Positions 6,884 to 16,233 of a stretch of DNA of 64,000 bases are shown piece by piece. Within the stretch, counting starts at the first letter, position 1, and every line of letters starts with the position of its first letter. This DNA comes from Sutcliffiella deserti. Lineage in GTDB: Bacteria; Bacillota; Bacilli; Bacillales; Bacillaceae_I. Location of the stretch: assembly GCF_020037475.1 (NCBI RefSeq), contig NZ_JAIQDB010000001.1:62001-126000 (forward strand), given 5' to 3'. The notes below the pieces were generated by a model. That model made no database searches. It saw nothing but the letters and a program-made list of their open reading frames with translations, and was not told where the DNA came from. The position numbers and the translations under genes were made by a program.

Positions 6884-9475
6884 TTGAATCAATTAAATAT
6901 TCTATATTCCATAGCAATTGATCAAACGAAATATAAAATTGAAGAAGATATAGATCAATTTTTAGAAACAAAAGAAGAACTGCCCACTTTCAAAGAGTAT
7001 GTGGAAGAAAGAGGGCACTATGTACAACAAATTTGGACGAATGTTTGGTTAAATAAAGTAACAAATGACATTGCTAGAAAAGAAAAGAAGGCTTTCTTAC
7101 AGGAACGCGGGTTTGAAGTGGAAGGTGTTGATCGAAAACTTATCAATCGGTTATTTCGTAACGAAATGCGCGATTATAAACCATTTAATGCTTTACAATG
7201 GCTTGCAAAAAGAGCAGATGAAGAAGAAGAAGCTTTCTCCTTTGAAGAGAGGTATAAGAACGTACGCTTAGCTTTTCATAAAAGAGTTCAAGAAAAACGT
7301 ATTCAAGCTAAAAAAGATGAAATCAGCATCAAGCTAGAAGCAAAAGCACGTCAAGTTACGGATGAAAAACATCATGATTTTTATTTGTATACCAGACATT
7401 TTGTGGCCAAAAAACTAGCTGCTGATTTTAAAGAACGTGTTAAGTATGAGAAAGTGGACACATTTCGATTAGAAGAAATCTTAATAGAAGCTGGAGTTTT
7501 TGATGCTAAGGACTATACAACATTAGAAACCTTTTTTAGTGAATTAACTGGCGCTGTTCATAAAACCTTTCACTATGGTGAGCGTCATTTTGAATATGAA
7601 ACTTTTTATTTCGTCTATGAGAAACGGATAACGGATTACTTTTTCGGAGTGGTACCTGATCTCATTCTAACCCAATTAAACCCTGAACTCCTTACAATTT
7701 ATGCTGAATGGATGGGAGAACAGTTAACATCTTCGAAGATAAGAAAACTGTTGGCTAATGATTTTTACTTAAAAATAAATGATATTTTTAATGAAATCCA
7801 GAAGGAATATGTGGGTGATCTAATAAAACTGGCGCATCTACCTTTTGATTTAAAAGTACATCAGGAAGTTTTTGAAAAGGATAAAGATGATCGTGTGCGT
7901 AAGCAAGAAGAGGAATTAGCTGAACAAAGAAGGTTAAAAGCAGAAGAAGAAAAAATGCTCGATGATATTTTTGGCAGAGAATACATCCCTTCAGCAGATA
8001 GAGATATCCGCTATATCCTTCATGTGGGAGAAACAAATACAGGGAAAACATACCAAGCGTTGGATAGAATGAAAAGAGCAGAAAGTGGACTGTATCTTGC
8101 GCCATTAAGACTGTTAGCGCTTGAAGTGCATGATACGATGAACGCAGAAGGAGTACCCTGTTCGCTTAAGACCGGAGAAGAGGAAAAGCTCCTTCCTTAC
8201 GCTCAACACTTTTCAAGCACAGTGGAAATGTTTCATGAGAAGGATTTTTATGAGGTAGTGGTAATAGATGAGGCACAGATGATCGCAGACAAAGATCGAG
8301 GATTTTCTTGGTACAAAGCTATTACAAAAGCAAATGCAACAGAAGTACATATTATCGGCAGTTTAAACATGAAAAGCATGATTTTGCAGCTATTGGGAGA
8401 CGCAGATGTAGAAGTACATGAATATAAGAGGGAAATACCTTTACAGGTAGAATCTAGACCCTTTACGCTACAAGATGCAAAAAAAGGAGATGCACTTGTT
8501 TGCTTTTCTAGAAAAAAGGTTTTAGAATCAGCATCTGCTTTACAGAATAGAGGTTTCTCAGTGAGTATGATTTATGGAAGCATGCCACCTGAGACAAGAA
8601 AAAAGCAGATGCAGCGCTTTATTAATGGTGAGTCTACTGTCATAATTGCGACCGATGCGATTGGGATGGGGTTAAATTTGCCGATAAGAAGGATTGCTTT
8701 TCTCCAAACAGACAAATTTGACGGAACTAGAAGACGACGTTTAACTTCTCAAGAAGTAAAGCAAATTGCAGGTCGCGCTGGAAGAAAAGGGATTTACAAT
8801 ATAGGCAAAGTTGCTTTCATAAGTGATATTTCCATCATGACTAAGCTGCTCGAACAAAAAGACTTGGAAGTTCAAACCTTTGCCATCGCACCTACAAGCT
8901 CGGTTCTTGAACGATTTCAGAAATATTCTCGAAAACTTGGTACATTTTTTGAACTATGGGACAAATTTGAAAGTCCTGAAGGAACCGAGAAAGCAAGCCT
9001 ATCTGAGGAAAAGGAACTGTACGAAATAATACAAGATAGTGTCATTGAGGCTCGACTTTCCGTAATTGACCTCTATGGATTCCTGCATCTTCCGTTCTCT
9101 TCTAAGGAGCAGGTGCTGGTAAATCAGTGGTATGAAACCATGCTTGCAATAGCCGGTAAAACAGAACTTCCTGATCCTTTTATGCGAAAAGGGAGCTTAG
9201 AGGATGTGGAGCTTTCTTATAAAGCAGTCGGGCTTCATTTATTATTTCTTTATCGGCTGGATCGAAGAACAGAGGCTTCTTATTGGGAAAAGATCCGGGA
9301 GAGTTTCAGTGATGAAGTTCATGAAAGATTAAAAACTGACGTAAAAACAATGTCCAAACAATGCAGAGTGTGTGGAACAAAGCTAGCCAGTGATTATAAG
9401 TATGGGGTCTGTGATTCATGCCATTTTGCTAAAATACGCCGAAAGCATAAGGGTACAAGGATAAATAGACCATAA
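6884..9475 (+). CDS. SUV3-like DEAD/DEAH-box RNA helicase with C-terminal zinc ribbon
   Basis: This 863-residue protein has a long helical N-terminal half, then helicase motifs: Walker A as G382-ETNTGKT, the DEAQ box at 462-465, and a second RecA domain containing ATDAIGMGLNLP and QIAGRAGRKG. The GETNTGKT loop and GRAGR motif are typical of the SUV3 mitochondrial RNA helicase group. Four cysteines in CRVCG...CDSC near the C-terminus form a likely zinc ribbon. It probably unwinds structured RNA, perhaps in RNA decay. The TTG start is preferred because AAGGAG (6870-6875) lies eight bases upstream and no suitable ATG is near. Confidence 0.85.
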   Translation: MNQLNILYSIAIDQTKYKIEEDIDQFLETKEELPTFKEYVEERGHYVQQIWTNVWLNKVTNDIARKEKKAFLQERGFEVEGVDRKLINRLFRNEMRDYKPFNALQWLAKRADEEEEAFSFEERYKNVRLAFHKRVQEKRIQAKKDEISIKLEAKARQVTDEKHHDFYLYTRHFVAKKLAADFKERVKYEKVDTFRLEEILIEAGVFDAKDYTTLETFFSELTGAVHKTFHYGERHFEYETFYFVYEKRITDYFFGVVPDLILTQLNPELLTIYAEWMGEQLTSSKIRKLLANDFYLKINDIFNEIQKEYVGDLIKLAHLPFDLKVHQEVFEKDKDDRVRKQEEELAEQRRLKAEEEKMLDDIFGREYIPSADRDIRYILHVGETNTGKTYQALDRMKRAESGLYLAPLRLLALEVHDTMNAEGVPCSLKTGEEEKLLPYAQHFSSTVEMFHEKDFYEVVVIDEAQMIADKDRGFSWYKAITKANATEVHIIGSLNMKSMILQLLGDADVEVHEYKREIPLQVESRPFTLQDAKKGDALVCFSRKKVLESASALQNRGFSVSMIYGSMPPETRKKQMQRFINGESTVIIATDAIGMGLNLPIRRIAFLQTDKFDGTRRRRLTSQEVKQIAGRAGRKGIYNIGKVAFISDISIMTKLLEQKDLEVQTFAIAPTSSVLERFQKYSRKLGTFFELWDKFESPEGTEKASLSEEKELYEIIQDSVIEARLSVIDLYGFLHLPFSSKEQVLVNQWYETMLAIAGKTELPDPFMRKGSLEDVELSYKAVGLHLLFLYRLDRRTEASYWEKIRESFSDEVHERLKTDVKTMSKQCRVCGTKLASDYKYGVCDSCHFAKIRRKHKGTRINRP

Positions 9476-9477
9476 TA

Positions 9478-9517
9478 GAAAAAGTTGACTCTTGAACTTA
9501 CGAGTCAACTTTTTCTC
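9478..9517. terminator. Shared terminator overlapping the 3' end of the minus-strand gene
   Basis: AGAAAAAGTTGACTC (from 9477) pairs with GAGTCAACTTTTTCT (to 9516). The loop contains the stop codon of the opposite gene (9498-9500), so this hairpin serves both convergent genes and part of one coding region lies within it. Confidence 0.8.
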
Positions 9518-10085
9518 TTTTACTGTTCCTTTCAAAGTGAAGAAAGAGGTTAGTGAGCCATTTAGAAAGAGTGAAAATAACAATATAAAAAAGAAACAAA
9601 TAGAAAGGGTTTGCCCATTTGTGCCAAAGTATTAGGTCAAACGAATACAAAATTGGTTTAAAAACAAAAGCAAGAAATGCCGTCAATAATAAGAAGGAAA
9701 GATAGTAATTCTTCCTTTGATTTAAAGTCCATTGGTATACCAACATGAATAGAACCGGAATTAGAGAGACATCCAGTCCGAAATTAACAGGAATAAAAGG
9801 GATAGCTTGATAAGGGTAGCTGATCAATCCAAACCGAATGAGCCCACTATCAAAATAAGTGAAAATAATATGTACTGTAAATCCATAAAAACCTAAATGA
9901 AACGCTTTGGACCGATCTAGTTTAAACCATAAAATAACTAAGGGTACAACAAGCATCAATACGTTAACCCAAAATTGCCATGTATTAAAAGACGAATACT
10001 GCCACCAGTAATCAATCCATTCATAAGTAACCTGTTCATGTTTTGACTTTAGCCTATTCAGAATTTCCATTTGCTCCTTCGTCAT
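9498..10085 (-). CDS. Polytopic membrane protein, CBO0543-like
   Basis: The 195-residue product has about five or six hydrophobic helices and a short basic cytoplasmic tail (FERNSKREKVDS). Features that recall the CBO0543 family of Bacillus and Clostridium membrane proteins include the N-terminal YSSFNTWQFW segment, a D-x-G in FTYFDSGLIRFGLISYPYQAIPFIP and the helix-capping VSLIPVLFMLVYQWTLN. The family's function is unknown. The gene is divergent from the EVE-McrB gene and a related-looking protein lies at 13.6 kb. The family name is from memory. Confidence 0.6.
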   Translation of the reverse strand: MTKEQMEILNRLKSKHEQVTYEWIDYWWQYSSFNTWQFWVNVLMLVVPLVILWFKLDRSKAFHLGFYGFTVHIIFTYFDSGLIRFGLISYPYQAIPFIPVNFGLDVSLIPVLFMLVYQWTLNQRKNYYLSFLLLTAFLAFVFKPILYSFDLILWHKWANPFYLFLFYIVIFTLSKWLTNLFLHFERNSKREKVDS

Positions 10086-10344
10086 CTTATATCACCGGCT
10101 CCTTTTTACAGCTTCCCGTATGGTTTATTGTAACCATACGTTAATAAAACATGTAAAAAGCGCTAAATATTGCAATGGAGGAAAAATCATTTATTAATGA
10201 ACAACTGAATTAAGTTAAGGTTCTATGTGTAAAAGAGGATAAAACGAAGAATGATGAACTATAACATAATCATTTATTCGAATTTTTTCTTTTTATTATA
10301 ATAAAGTATAAAAAGGGCGTACTAAAAGGAGGAGGAACATTCCA

Positions 10345-12849
10345 TTGGCATACTGGATTTTTCAAGGTCATCCATCAGAATTGGATACAGAAGAGGCGAC
10401 GATTGAATGGACTGTCTCCCAGAAGTACCATACCCATACATTGAATATTGGAGATCCAGTTTTCATTTGGAGCTGCTCACATGAAGATGGAGGCAGAGAT
10501 TCTCTAACGGCATTCGGCAAGATTTGTTCATCTCCTTTTTTAAAAAATGGAGAACTAAGAATTAGAATAGATATAGAGGAGAAAAGAACGAAACAAGAAC
10601 ACCAAGCACTCTTACTTACTGACCTTCAAAAGGTACCAGACCTTAGAAACCTTGAACTTTTTAAACTGAAGGAGAAAATAAACTATAAAATATCGGTCCA
10701 AGAATATAAAATACTTCATTCTTTTTGGGTGTCACCAGACTGTCTAAAGCGAAAAACAAAGAACGCTCATATTGATACTCACTTGTATTTATTTAATAAA
10801 CAGAAGAAACAGTGGTTTGATGATGTGGATGAAAAAGCCTGCAGCTTCCGATACTTAGCACAATTTAATAAAAGAGAGTTTCTTGAAACGTTGGAGTGGG
10901 AGGATATCCAACAATTAGGGGAACATCTTCATACATTTGCTTTGACTGAGCATAAAGAACGAGCACTGGGCGGACAATTCGCACCGATCTCGAGGTATCG
11001 GAATAGCTTTCTCTATCTTATATTTGGAAACGCCTCTTTAACGGAACGAATGGAAAATCTCGTATTTTCGGAAAAATATAAGCTTTTTGGTTTTGGAGAA
11101 AAAGTAATATGTGAAATGGTTGCAAAAATATTTCCAAACTCTTTTTGCCTATTTTCAGAGCAAGGTGTAACTGTTTTAGAGAATGTGTTAAAGCTAGATG
11201 TTGCTTATGAAAAAGAAGATGGTTTTGCGATAAGATTTCTTAAATTTCAACATTGCTTGGTGGAAAGTAATTTAGTGGGGAAATATGAAGACTTGATAGG
11301 GAAACAATCGGAACTTCCGTTATTTTATGAAATAAGCAGGTTTCTTGATTATCTTCATCATACAAATGTTGATAAGGTTAAGAAACAAGAAAATGTTCAG
11401 AAAAATATATCTCAAGGCTATTGGGTTTTGTCGATTGAAAATGAACACCAATTGGAAATTTCAGTTCGCGACAATTGCATATCCATCGGAAAAGAAGTAT
11501 TAACAAACCTTAAACAATTGCGGAATAAAAAGGAAATAGCAGAAGCTTTGCAAAAAGAACATAAATTTAATGACTCATCTTATAATGAAGCTACGATTAA
11601 ATATCAGTTTGCCCATGAGATGAAAGTAGGAGATTTTGTTTTTATAAAAAAAGCTCCCAATATAATCGTGGCGTTCGGTAAAGTAATATCAGAATATATA
11701 TTAAAAAAACATCAAAATAAGTATCAATCTATTAGGAAGGTAGCCTGGATAGCCACTGGAAGTTGGAAAATAAAAGGCAACATCTTTTTTTCAAATACAT
11801 TAACAAAACTGACAACCCATGAGAACACCATCACCTATTTACTTGATCTTATAGCAGCAGAATATTTGTCACCGGAAGAGCATTTAGATCCCTCAAATAG
11901 GATGAAAGAAGAAAACGCACAAAAGGGAGAAGAAGGCAGGCTGGTCAAAATGGAGGAGCATGCTTCACCGCTCAATATTTCCAACGAAAAAAAAGAACAT
12001 GAAAAAGTTCTTTCTGTCTATTCATTTGAAGACTTTACTTCTGAGGCTTTCCTTAGTAATCATAAAGCATCTCGATTATTGACGGCGCTTGACTACAAAA
12101 AAAATATAATATTACAAGGCCCACCAGGTGTAGGCAAAACTTACCTAGCTAAAAGATTGGCCTATTCCCATATGAAAATAATGGATAATAGTCGGATTGC
12201 ATGGTTTAGTTTACATCCTTCTCTTACCTACGGGGACTTTACCCACCAAGAAGGAATATTCTATCGTTTTTGTCAAATAGCTAAAAAGGATCCTAATAAA
12301 AATTATTATGTCATTTTGGATGACATTCACCGGGTAGTGATTCAAGATGTTTTTGGAGAACTTCTTTCAATTATTGAGACAGATAAAAGAGACCCAGAGC
12401 ATTCCATCTATCTTACCAAATCTGAAAAACAAGACTCATTTTATATACCTTCTAATTTATACTTCATTTGTACGCTCAATAATACAGTAGCTTCTTATAA
12501 TATTGATTTGGCTGTTTTAAGGCGTTTTGCGCTTGTGAGTATTAATCCGGCATTTCACTCTCCAAATTTCCAAAATCTCTTGATCAAAAAAGGGATAAGT
12601 GAGGAGTTCGTTGTAGAACTAGTCTGTTTGATGGAAAAATTAAATAAAGAGATAAAGGCTTATGATAAAGCAGAGAGCGGCTTTGGAATAGGGCACAGTT
12701 ACTTTTGTCCTTCTGTTGATCGAATCTTAGATGAAGAAAAATGGTTTGAGCATATTATCTGTTATGAAATCGTTCCTCTGTTGAAAGAATTTTGGAAGAA
12801 CGAAAAAGGAAAGTTTAATACGTTAATGGAGAATTTTATTGTCAATTAG
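10345..12849 (+). CDS. EVE-like/McrB-type AAA+ fusion protein (orphan type IV restriction-like)
   Basis: This 834-residue protein has a modular layout. Residues 1-130 resemble an EVE (PUA-like) domain: YWIFQGHP at the start, then NIGDPVFIWSC and LTAFGKICSSP. EVE domains in characterised proteins bind modified DNA bases. Residues about 165-345 are a helical region containing LFGFGEKVICEMVAKIFP. Residues about 358-505 form a second PUA/EVE-like domain (GYWVLSI, MKVGDFVFIKK, IIVAFGKVISEY). Residues 575-834 are an McrB-family AAA+ motor: Walker A G592-PPGVGKT, Walker B ILDDIHR (659-663), LNNTVASYNIDLAVLRRF (711-728) and GIGHSYF (781-787). McrB normally shows DEINR and NTADRS at these sites, so both are altered. 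No McrC nuclease gene adjoins. The TTG start has AAAGGAGGAGG upstream. Confidence 0.8.
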   Translation: MAYWIFQGHPSELDTEEATIEWTVSQKYHTHTLNIGDPVFIWSCSHEDGGRDSLTAFGKICSSPFLKNGELRIRIDIEEKRTKQEHQALLLTDLQKVPDLRNLELFKLKEKINYKISVQEYKILHSFWVSPDCLKRKTKNAHIDTHLYLFNKQKKQWFDDVDEKACSFRYLAQFNKREFLETLEWEDIQQLGEHLHTFALTEHKERALGGQFAPISRYRNSFLYLIFGNASLTERMENLVFSEKYKLFGFGEKVICEMVAKIFPNSFCLFSEQGVTVLENVLKLDVAYEKEDGFAIRFLKFQHCLVESNLVGKYEDLIGKQSELPLFYEISRFLDYLHHTNVDKVKKQENVQKNISQGYWVLSIENEHQLEISVRDNCISIGKEVLTNLKQLRNKKEIAEALQKEHKFNDSSYNEATIKYQFAHEMKVGDFVFIKKAPNIIVAFGKVISEYILKKHQNKYQSIRKVAWIATGSWKIKGNIFFSNTLTKLTTHENTITYLLDLIAAEYLSPEEHLDPSNRMKEENAQKGEEGRLVKMEEHASPLNISNEKKEHEKVLSVYSFEDFTSEAFLSNHKASRLLTALDYKKNIILQGPPGVGKTYLAKRLAYSHMKIMDNSRIAWFSLHPSLTYGDFTHQEGIFYRFCQIAKKDPNKNYYVILDDIHRVVIQDVFGELLSIIETDKRDPEHSIYLTKSEKQDSFYIPSNLYFICTLNNTVASYNIDLAVLRRFALVSINPAFHSPNFQNLLIKKGISEEFVVELVCLMEKLNKEIKAYDKAESGFGIGHSYFCPSVDRILDEEKWFEHIICYEIVPLLKEFWKNEKGKFNTLMENFIVN

Positions 12850-12902
12850 CCACCTTCCATAATTCCACATACACCGGTGAGCTTAAAGTATTTTATTCTG
12901 TG

Positions 12903-12943
12903 AAAACCCGAGCTATTGTTTTGACTTTAGTCCGGGTTTTTTA
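12903..12943 (+). terminator. Terminator after the EVE-McrB gene
   Basis: AAAACCCG and CGGGTTTT pair around an imperfect loop and are followed by a T-rich stretch. It isolates the EVE-McrB gene from the downstream membrane-protein genes. Confidence 0.65.
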
Positions 12944-13173
12944 TTGTTTTTTTTAATTACTAGGGGTTGATTGGAGTGCAAGAGGATGACTACTCGAAAA
13001 TGCGAGCAAAACACTGGGGTTATTCGTTTTTAAATTGTGCTTTATTAGTTTTGTCCCAGACTTTTTTAGAAATATTAGTATATGAATACAGAGAGTTTAT
13101 ATAGTCATTGAATGAAAACTCCTTCCTTAGTAATACTAGGAATATATTCTAGGAGAAGGGAGTCCACCATGAC
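12944..13173. other. Intergenic stretch with a possible degenerate dispersed-repeat fragment
   Basis: No gene is seen. Around 12963-13015 the sequence GGTTGATTGGAGTGCAAGAGG followed by a CTCG-rich patch recalls the left part of the GGCGGAGACT-type repeat found elsewhere in the window, but it is much decayed. A short imperfect inverted repeat (TCCTTAGTA / TACTAGGA) lies near 13124-13141. Confidence 0.3.
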
Positions 13174-13648
13174 ATGATTTTTGCCTTCTTACTTATTTTC
13201 ACAATCTCCATTCTGCTTTTATACTCTCTTCGTAAGATTAAAAGAGCTTATGTGCCATTAGAATTACTCTTAACTTTCTTCACTACTTCCTATCTGTGCC
13301 AAAATACGTACTATAAATTGTTTTCACCCTATGAAAGATTAATTATTGCAGATAGTGGTTGGGCAAAAATTAATGTTAAATTATTTTACGGAGTTATAGT
13401 ACCAGTTTTATTAATTGGAGTGCTTTATTTAGCTAAATCGAAGAAAAGTATCTCCTTCTATATTAGCGCGATTATGTGGGTCAGTTTTATTGTACTTTGC
13501 GAAAAAATATTCTTGGCAATTGGGATCCTTGAAACGAAAAAAGTATCCAATCATTGATGTGTTTTTCGCTCTCGTTATTTTATTGATATCCCACTATGTA
13601 ACGAAAAAGATTCGTACACTTCTAAAAAGGAAGCCCGTCCTAGCATGA
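13174..13648 (+). pseudogene. Membrane protein gene with a probable one-base frameshift
   Basis: The frame from ATG 13174 gives 127 residues with about four hydrophobic helices and stops at 13557, just after a run of six A (13538-13543 region, within ACGAAAAAAGTATCC). Dropping one A continues the protein as KKYPIIDVFFALVILLISHY...KRKPVLA and ends in TGA at 13646-13648. That stop overlaps the next gene's ATG as ATGA, the usual sign of translational coupling. The repaired product would have 157 residues, close to the next protein's 176. I infer a true frameshift, a sequencing error or slippage. The product is a polytopic membrane protein of unknown function. Confidence 0.7.
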
Positions 13649-14175
13649 AGTTAATAATCATGAAAATTTTAAACCCAATCTTGCCGAAAAAATTTGATGA
13701 AAACGAAATTTATACAATCGTTGTAACTGTCCTAGTAATAACTGTTTTATTCGTACTTCATAAGCATTATAGAAAATTGACAACTATCGAATTGTTCAGT
13801 GTTTATTTGTTTAATATATTTCTTGCAACCACATTGGAGTCTTTATTTGCTGAGCATCCCCTGGATATGTACGATACGATGGACTTTGCTCATGCAGAGA
13901 TTTTCGATCTTATCCTACAGTCCTTTACATACCCGGCCTCGTTGGTGATTATCATTCATTTTTATAAAAAATGGAAGCCGAATTTAGTGGTATTCATCCT
14001 TGGAACCGCATGTATCTTAACTTTTCTAGAATGGATCTCCCTCTTTTTTAATTTATTTCAATACAGAGGTTGGGCATTGTATTATTCCTTTTTATTTTAT
14101 ATTTTCATCGCAGCGATTAACGGTGTGTTCTTTAGGGGGATTAGTAAGGTTAAAAAGAGGCGAAGCACTTATTAA
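13645..14175 (+). CDS. Polytopic membrane protein, CBO0543-like
   Basis: This 176-residue protein has about five hydrophobic helices and a basic C-terminal tail. The segment TLESLFAEHPLDMYDTMDFAHAEIFDLILQSFTYPASLVIIIHFY resembles the CBO0543 membrane family. Its ATG overlaps the stop of the repaired upstream reading frame, so the two were probably co-translated and may form a heteromeric membrane protein. The patatin gene follows after 27 bp and could be in the same transcript. Function is unknown. Confidence 0.6.
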   Translation: MKLIIMKILNPILPKKFDENEIYTIVVTVLVITVLFVLHKHYRKLTTIELFSVYLFNIFLATTLESLFAEHPLDMYDTMDFAHAEIFDLILQSFTYPASLVIIIHFYKKWKPNLVVFILGTACILTFLEWISLFFNLFQYRGWALYYSFLFYIFIAAINGVFFRGISKVKKRRSTY

Positions 14176-14202
14176 GATATAAGAATACAGGAAGAATTGG
14201 TG

Positions 14203-15120
14203 ATGAAAATGAAAATACTTTGTATAGATGGAGGCGGCATTCGGGGGGTGTATGCTGTAGCCATTTTACAAGCTATGGAAGAAGAATATAATCAACCCAT
14301 TAGTGAACTTTTCGACCTTATAGCTGGCACAAGTACAGGGTCGATTATCGCTGCATCTATAAGTATAAAAATGGACATGTCTAAAGTTTTAAATAGTTAT
14401 AAAAAATTTGGAGAGAAAATTTTTGTGCGGCAAGCAAAATTCGGTCTATTCAAGAGCATCTACAGTGATAAATATCTGCGCAAGTTTTTCTATCAGGCAT
14501 TTGGAGAGCGAACCCTTGGTGATATTAGTAGTCCTTTATTAATTCCAGCGGTAAATGTAACTAAAGGAAGACCATATGTACATCGTTCAAACTATGGAAA
14601 CAAAGATACCAAGGACCTATCAGTCAAACTGTGGGATGCTGTTTTATCATCTTGTTCTGCCCCTGTCTATTTTCCTCCAAATAATATAGACAACCACTAT
14701 TTATCTATTGATGGAGGACTTTGGGCAAATAACCCATCAATGGTTTGCATTACGGAGGCATTAGATTACTTTAAAATAGGTTTAAGTGATATTAATATCT
14801 TATCTATCGGTACAGGTCTTCAAACCATTGACTTTACGATTAATGAAAATAAATATTGGGGAGTAAAACAATGGCTTCCTTTTCGTTTGCCATCGATGAA
14901 GGTGACACCAAAGCTGTTGGATTTAGCTCTACAGTTATCATCTGAGTCCGTTTCATATCAATGTGAACACCTTCTCGGTAGACAGTATCTTCGGGTAAAT
15001 AAAGAGCTTAACGCAGAAGTTCCTTTTGATGAAGTTTCTTCAATGGATAAGTTAATTCATTTGGGAAAGCAGTCATACGAGGAGCAAAAAGCAGTGATAA
15101 AAGACTTCATAACAAAGTAA
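14203..15120 (+). CDS. Patatin-like phospholipase (CapV-like)
   Basis: This 305-residue protein has the complete patatin catalytic apparatus: the oxyanion loop D9-GGGIRG, the nucleophile elbow G-T-S44-T-G and the catalytic aspartate in S-I-D170-G-G. It resembles the stand-alone, soluble CBASS effector CapV and FabD/lysophospholipase-type patatins. It probably hydrolyses membrane phospholipids. Upstream in-frame TTG and GTG codons exist, but AGGAAG at 14188-14193 best fits ATG 14203. It follows two membrane-protein genes by 27 bp. No cGAS/DncV-like nucleotidyltransferase is nearby, so a CBASS role is not supported by context. Confidence 0.87.
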   Translation: MKMKILCIDGGGIRGVYAVAILQAMEEEYNQPISELFDLIAGTSTGSIIAASISIKMDMSKVLNSYKKFGEKIFVRQAKFGLFKSIYSDKYLRKFFYQAFGERTLGDISSPLLIPAVNVTKGRPYVHRSNYGNKDTKDLSVKLWDAVLSSCSAPVYFPPNNIDNHYLSIDGGLWANNPSMVCITEALDYFKIGLSDINILSIGTGLQTIDFTINENKYWGVKQWLPFRLPSMKVTPKLLDLALQLSSESVSYQCEHLLGRQYLRVNKELNAEVPFDEVSSMDKLIHLGKQSYEEQKAVIKDFITK

Positions 15121-15222
15121 AGAAAAATTTAATTGTTTTTTTACCTTAATGAAAGGGTAATATATATATAAATTTAGAATGCTCCGTTAATAGGGGGCTA
15201 AATAAGTTAAGGGGGATATACC

Positions 15223-16050
15223 ATGGATCGTTCCACAGAACGGCGCATAACGCTGCACGAATTTAATAACCTAACGAAGTCGCTGAGCTTTAATATGTAT
15301 GATATTTGTTATACAAAGACAAGACAAGAACGCGAGGCCTATATTGATTATATTGATGAGCAATATAATGCAGACAGATTAACGAAAATCCTTACAAATG
15401 TGGCGGACCTGATTGGAGCACATGTTTTAAATGTTGCAAAGCAAGACTATGTCCCACAGGGAGCAAGTGTTACTGTGCTCGTTTCGGAAGGACCTGTTGT
15501 TGAGGTGCCAACTGAGTCCTATGAAGAGTCACCAGGTCCATTGCCTGATTCGGTTGTTTGCCAGCTTGATAAAAGTCATATCACTGTACATACTTATCCT
15601 GAGTATCATCCTGTAGAAGGGATCAGCACATTTCGTGCAGATATAGATGTATCAACTTGTGGAGAAATATCACCACTTAAGGCATTAAATTATCTTATTC
15701 ATTCCTTTGAGACCGATATTATGACGATGGATTATCGTGTTCGTGGCTTTACCCGTGATATTCAAGGGAAAAAGCTTTTTATCGACCATGATATTAATTC
15801 TATTCAAAACTACATACCTGATGATGTAAAAAATATGTACGATATGATTGACGTTAATATTTATCAGGAAAATATTTTTCATACAAAATGCAAACTTAAG
15901 GGATTTGACTTAAACAATTACTTGTTTGGCCATACAAAAGATTCCCTAGATGTGGAAGAGCGGTATGAAATTACGGAAAAGCTAACAAACGAAATGGACG
16001 AGATTTTTTATGGAAAGAATATAAATTTCGGTCACAAAGAAAATAAATAA
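15223..16050 (+). CDS. speD: S-adenosylmethionine decarboxylase proenzyme, class 1A
   Basis: The 275-residue protein contains the self-cleavage site [13 protein letters not shown], where cleavage before S118 would generate the pyruvoyl cofactor. The downstream [26 protein letters not shown] matches the long, E. coli-type enzyme rather than the short 126-residue B. subtilis SpeD. It makes decarboxylated AdoMet, the aminopropyl donor for spermidine. AAGGGGGA precedes the ATG. No spermidine synthase gene (speE) is adjacent. It is separated from the patatin gene by about 100 bp and ends in its own terminator. Confidence 0.93.
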   Translation: MDRSTERRITLHEFNNLTKSLSFNMYDICYTKTRQEREAYIDYIDEQYNADRLTKILTNVADLIGAHVLNVAKQDYVPQGASVTVLVSEGPVVEVPTESYEESPGPLPDSVVCQLDKSHITVHTYPEYHPVEGISTFRADIDVSTCGEISPLKALNYLIHSFETDIMTMDYRVRGFTRDIQGKKLFIDHDINSIQNYIPDDVKNMYDMIDVNIYQENIFHTKCKLKGFDLNNYLFGHTKDSLDVEERYEITEKLTNEMDEIFYGKNINFGHKENK

Positions 16051-16065
16051 TTGTATACAGACCAG

Positions 16066-16098
16066 AAAAACTCTCTTGTTAGCTTAAAGGGGGTTTTT
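16066..16098 (+). terminator. Terminator after speD
   Basis: A 12-bp stem including two G-U pairs (16066-16077 with 16087-16098) has a 9-base loop and ends in five T. Confidence 0.7.
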
Positions 16099-16233
16099 CA
16101 ACTTTCCTAACTACTTACCTTTCTGCGATATAGAGAGCAGTCTTTTATTTCCGTCAAGTATCAGGCATAATATACAGTAGTGTAAAAAATATATCAGAAT
16201 TTTAAAGAATATATATCAGAATAGGTGTTTAAT

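Noticed and set aside
12850-13173. A hidden mcrC gene next to the McrB-like gene
   Set aside because: No frame of adequate length exists here; the interval holds a terminator and short repeats.
14203-15120. CBASS operon
   Set aside because: The patatin resembles CapV, but there is no cGAS/DncV-like nucleotidyltransferase, no Cap2/Cap3 gene and no other CBASS component nearby.
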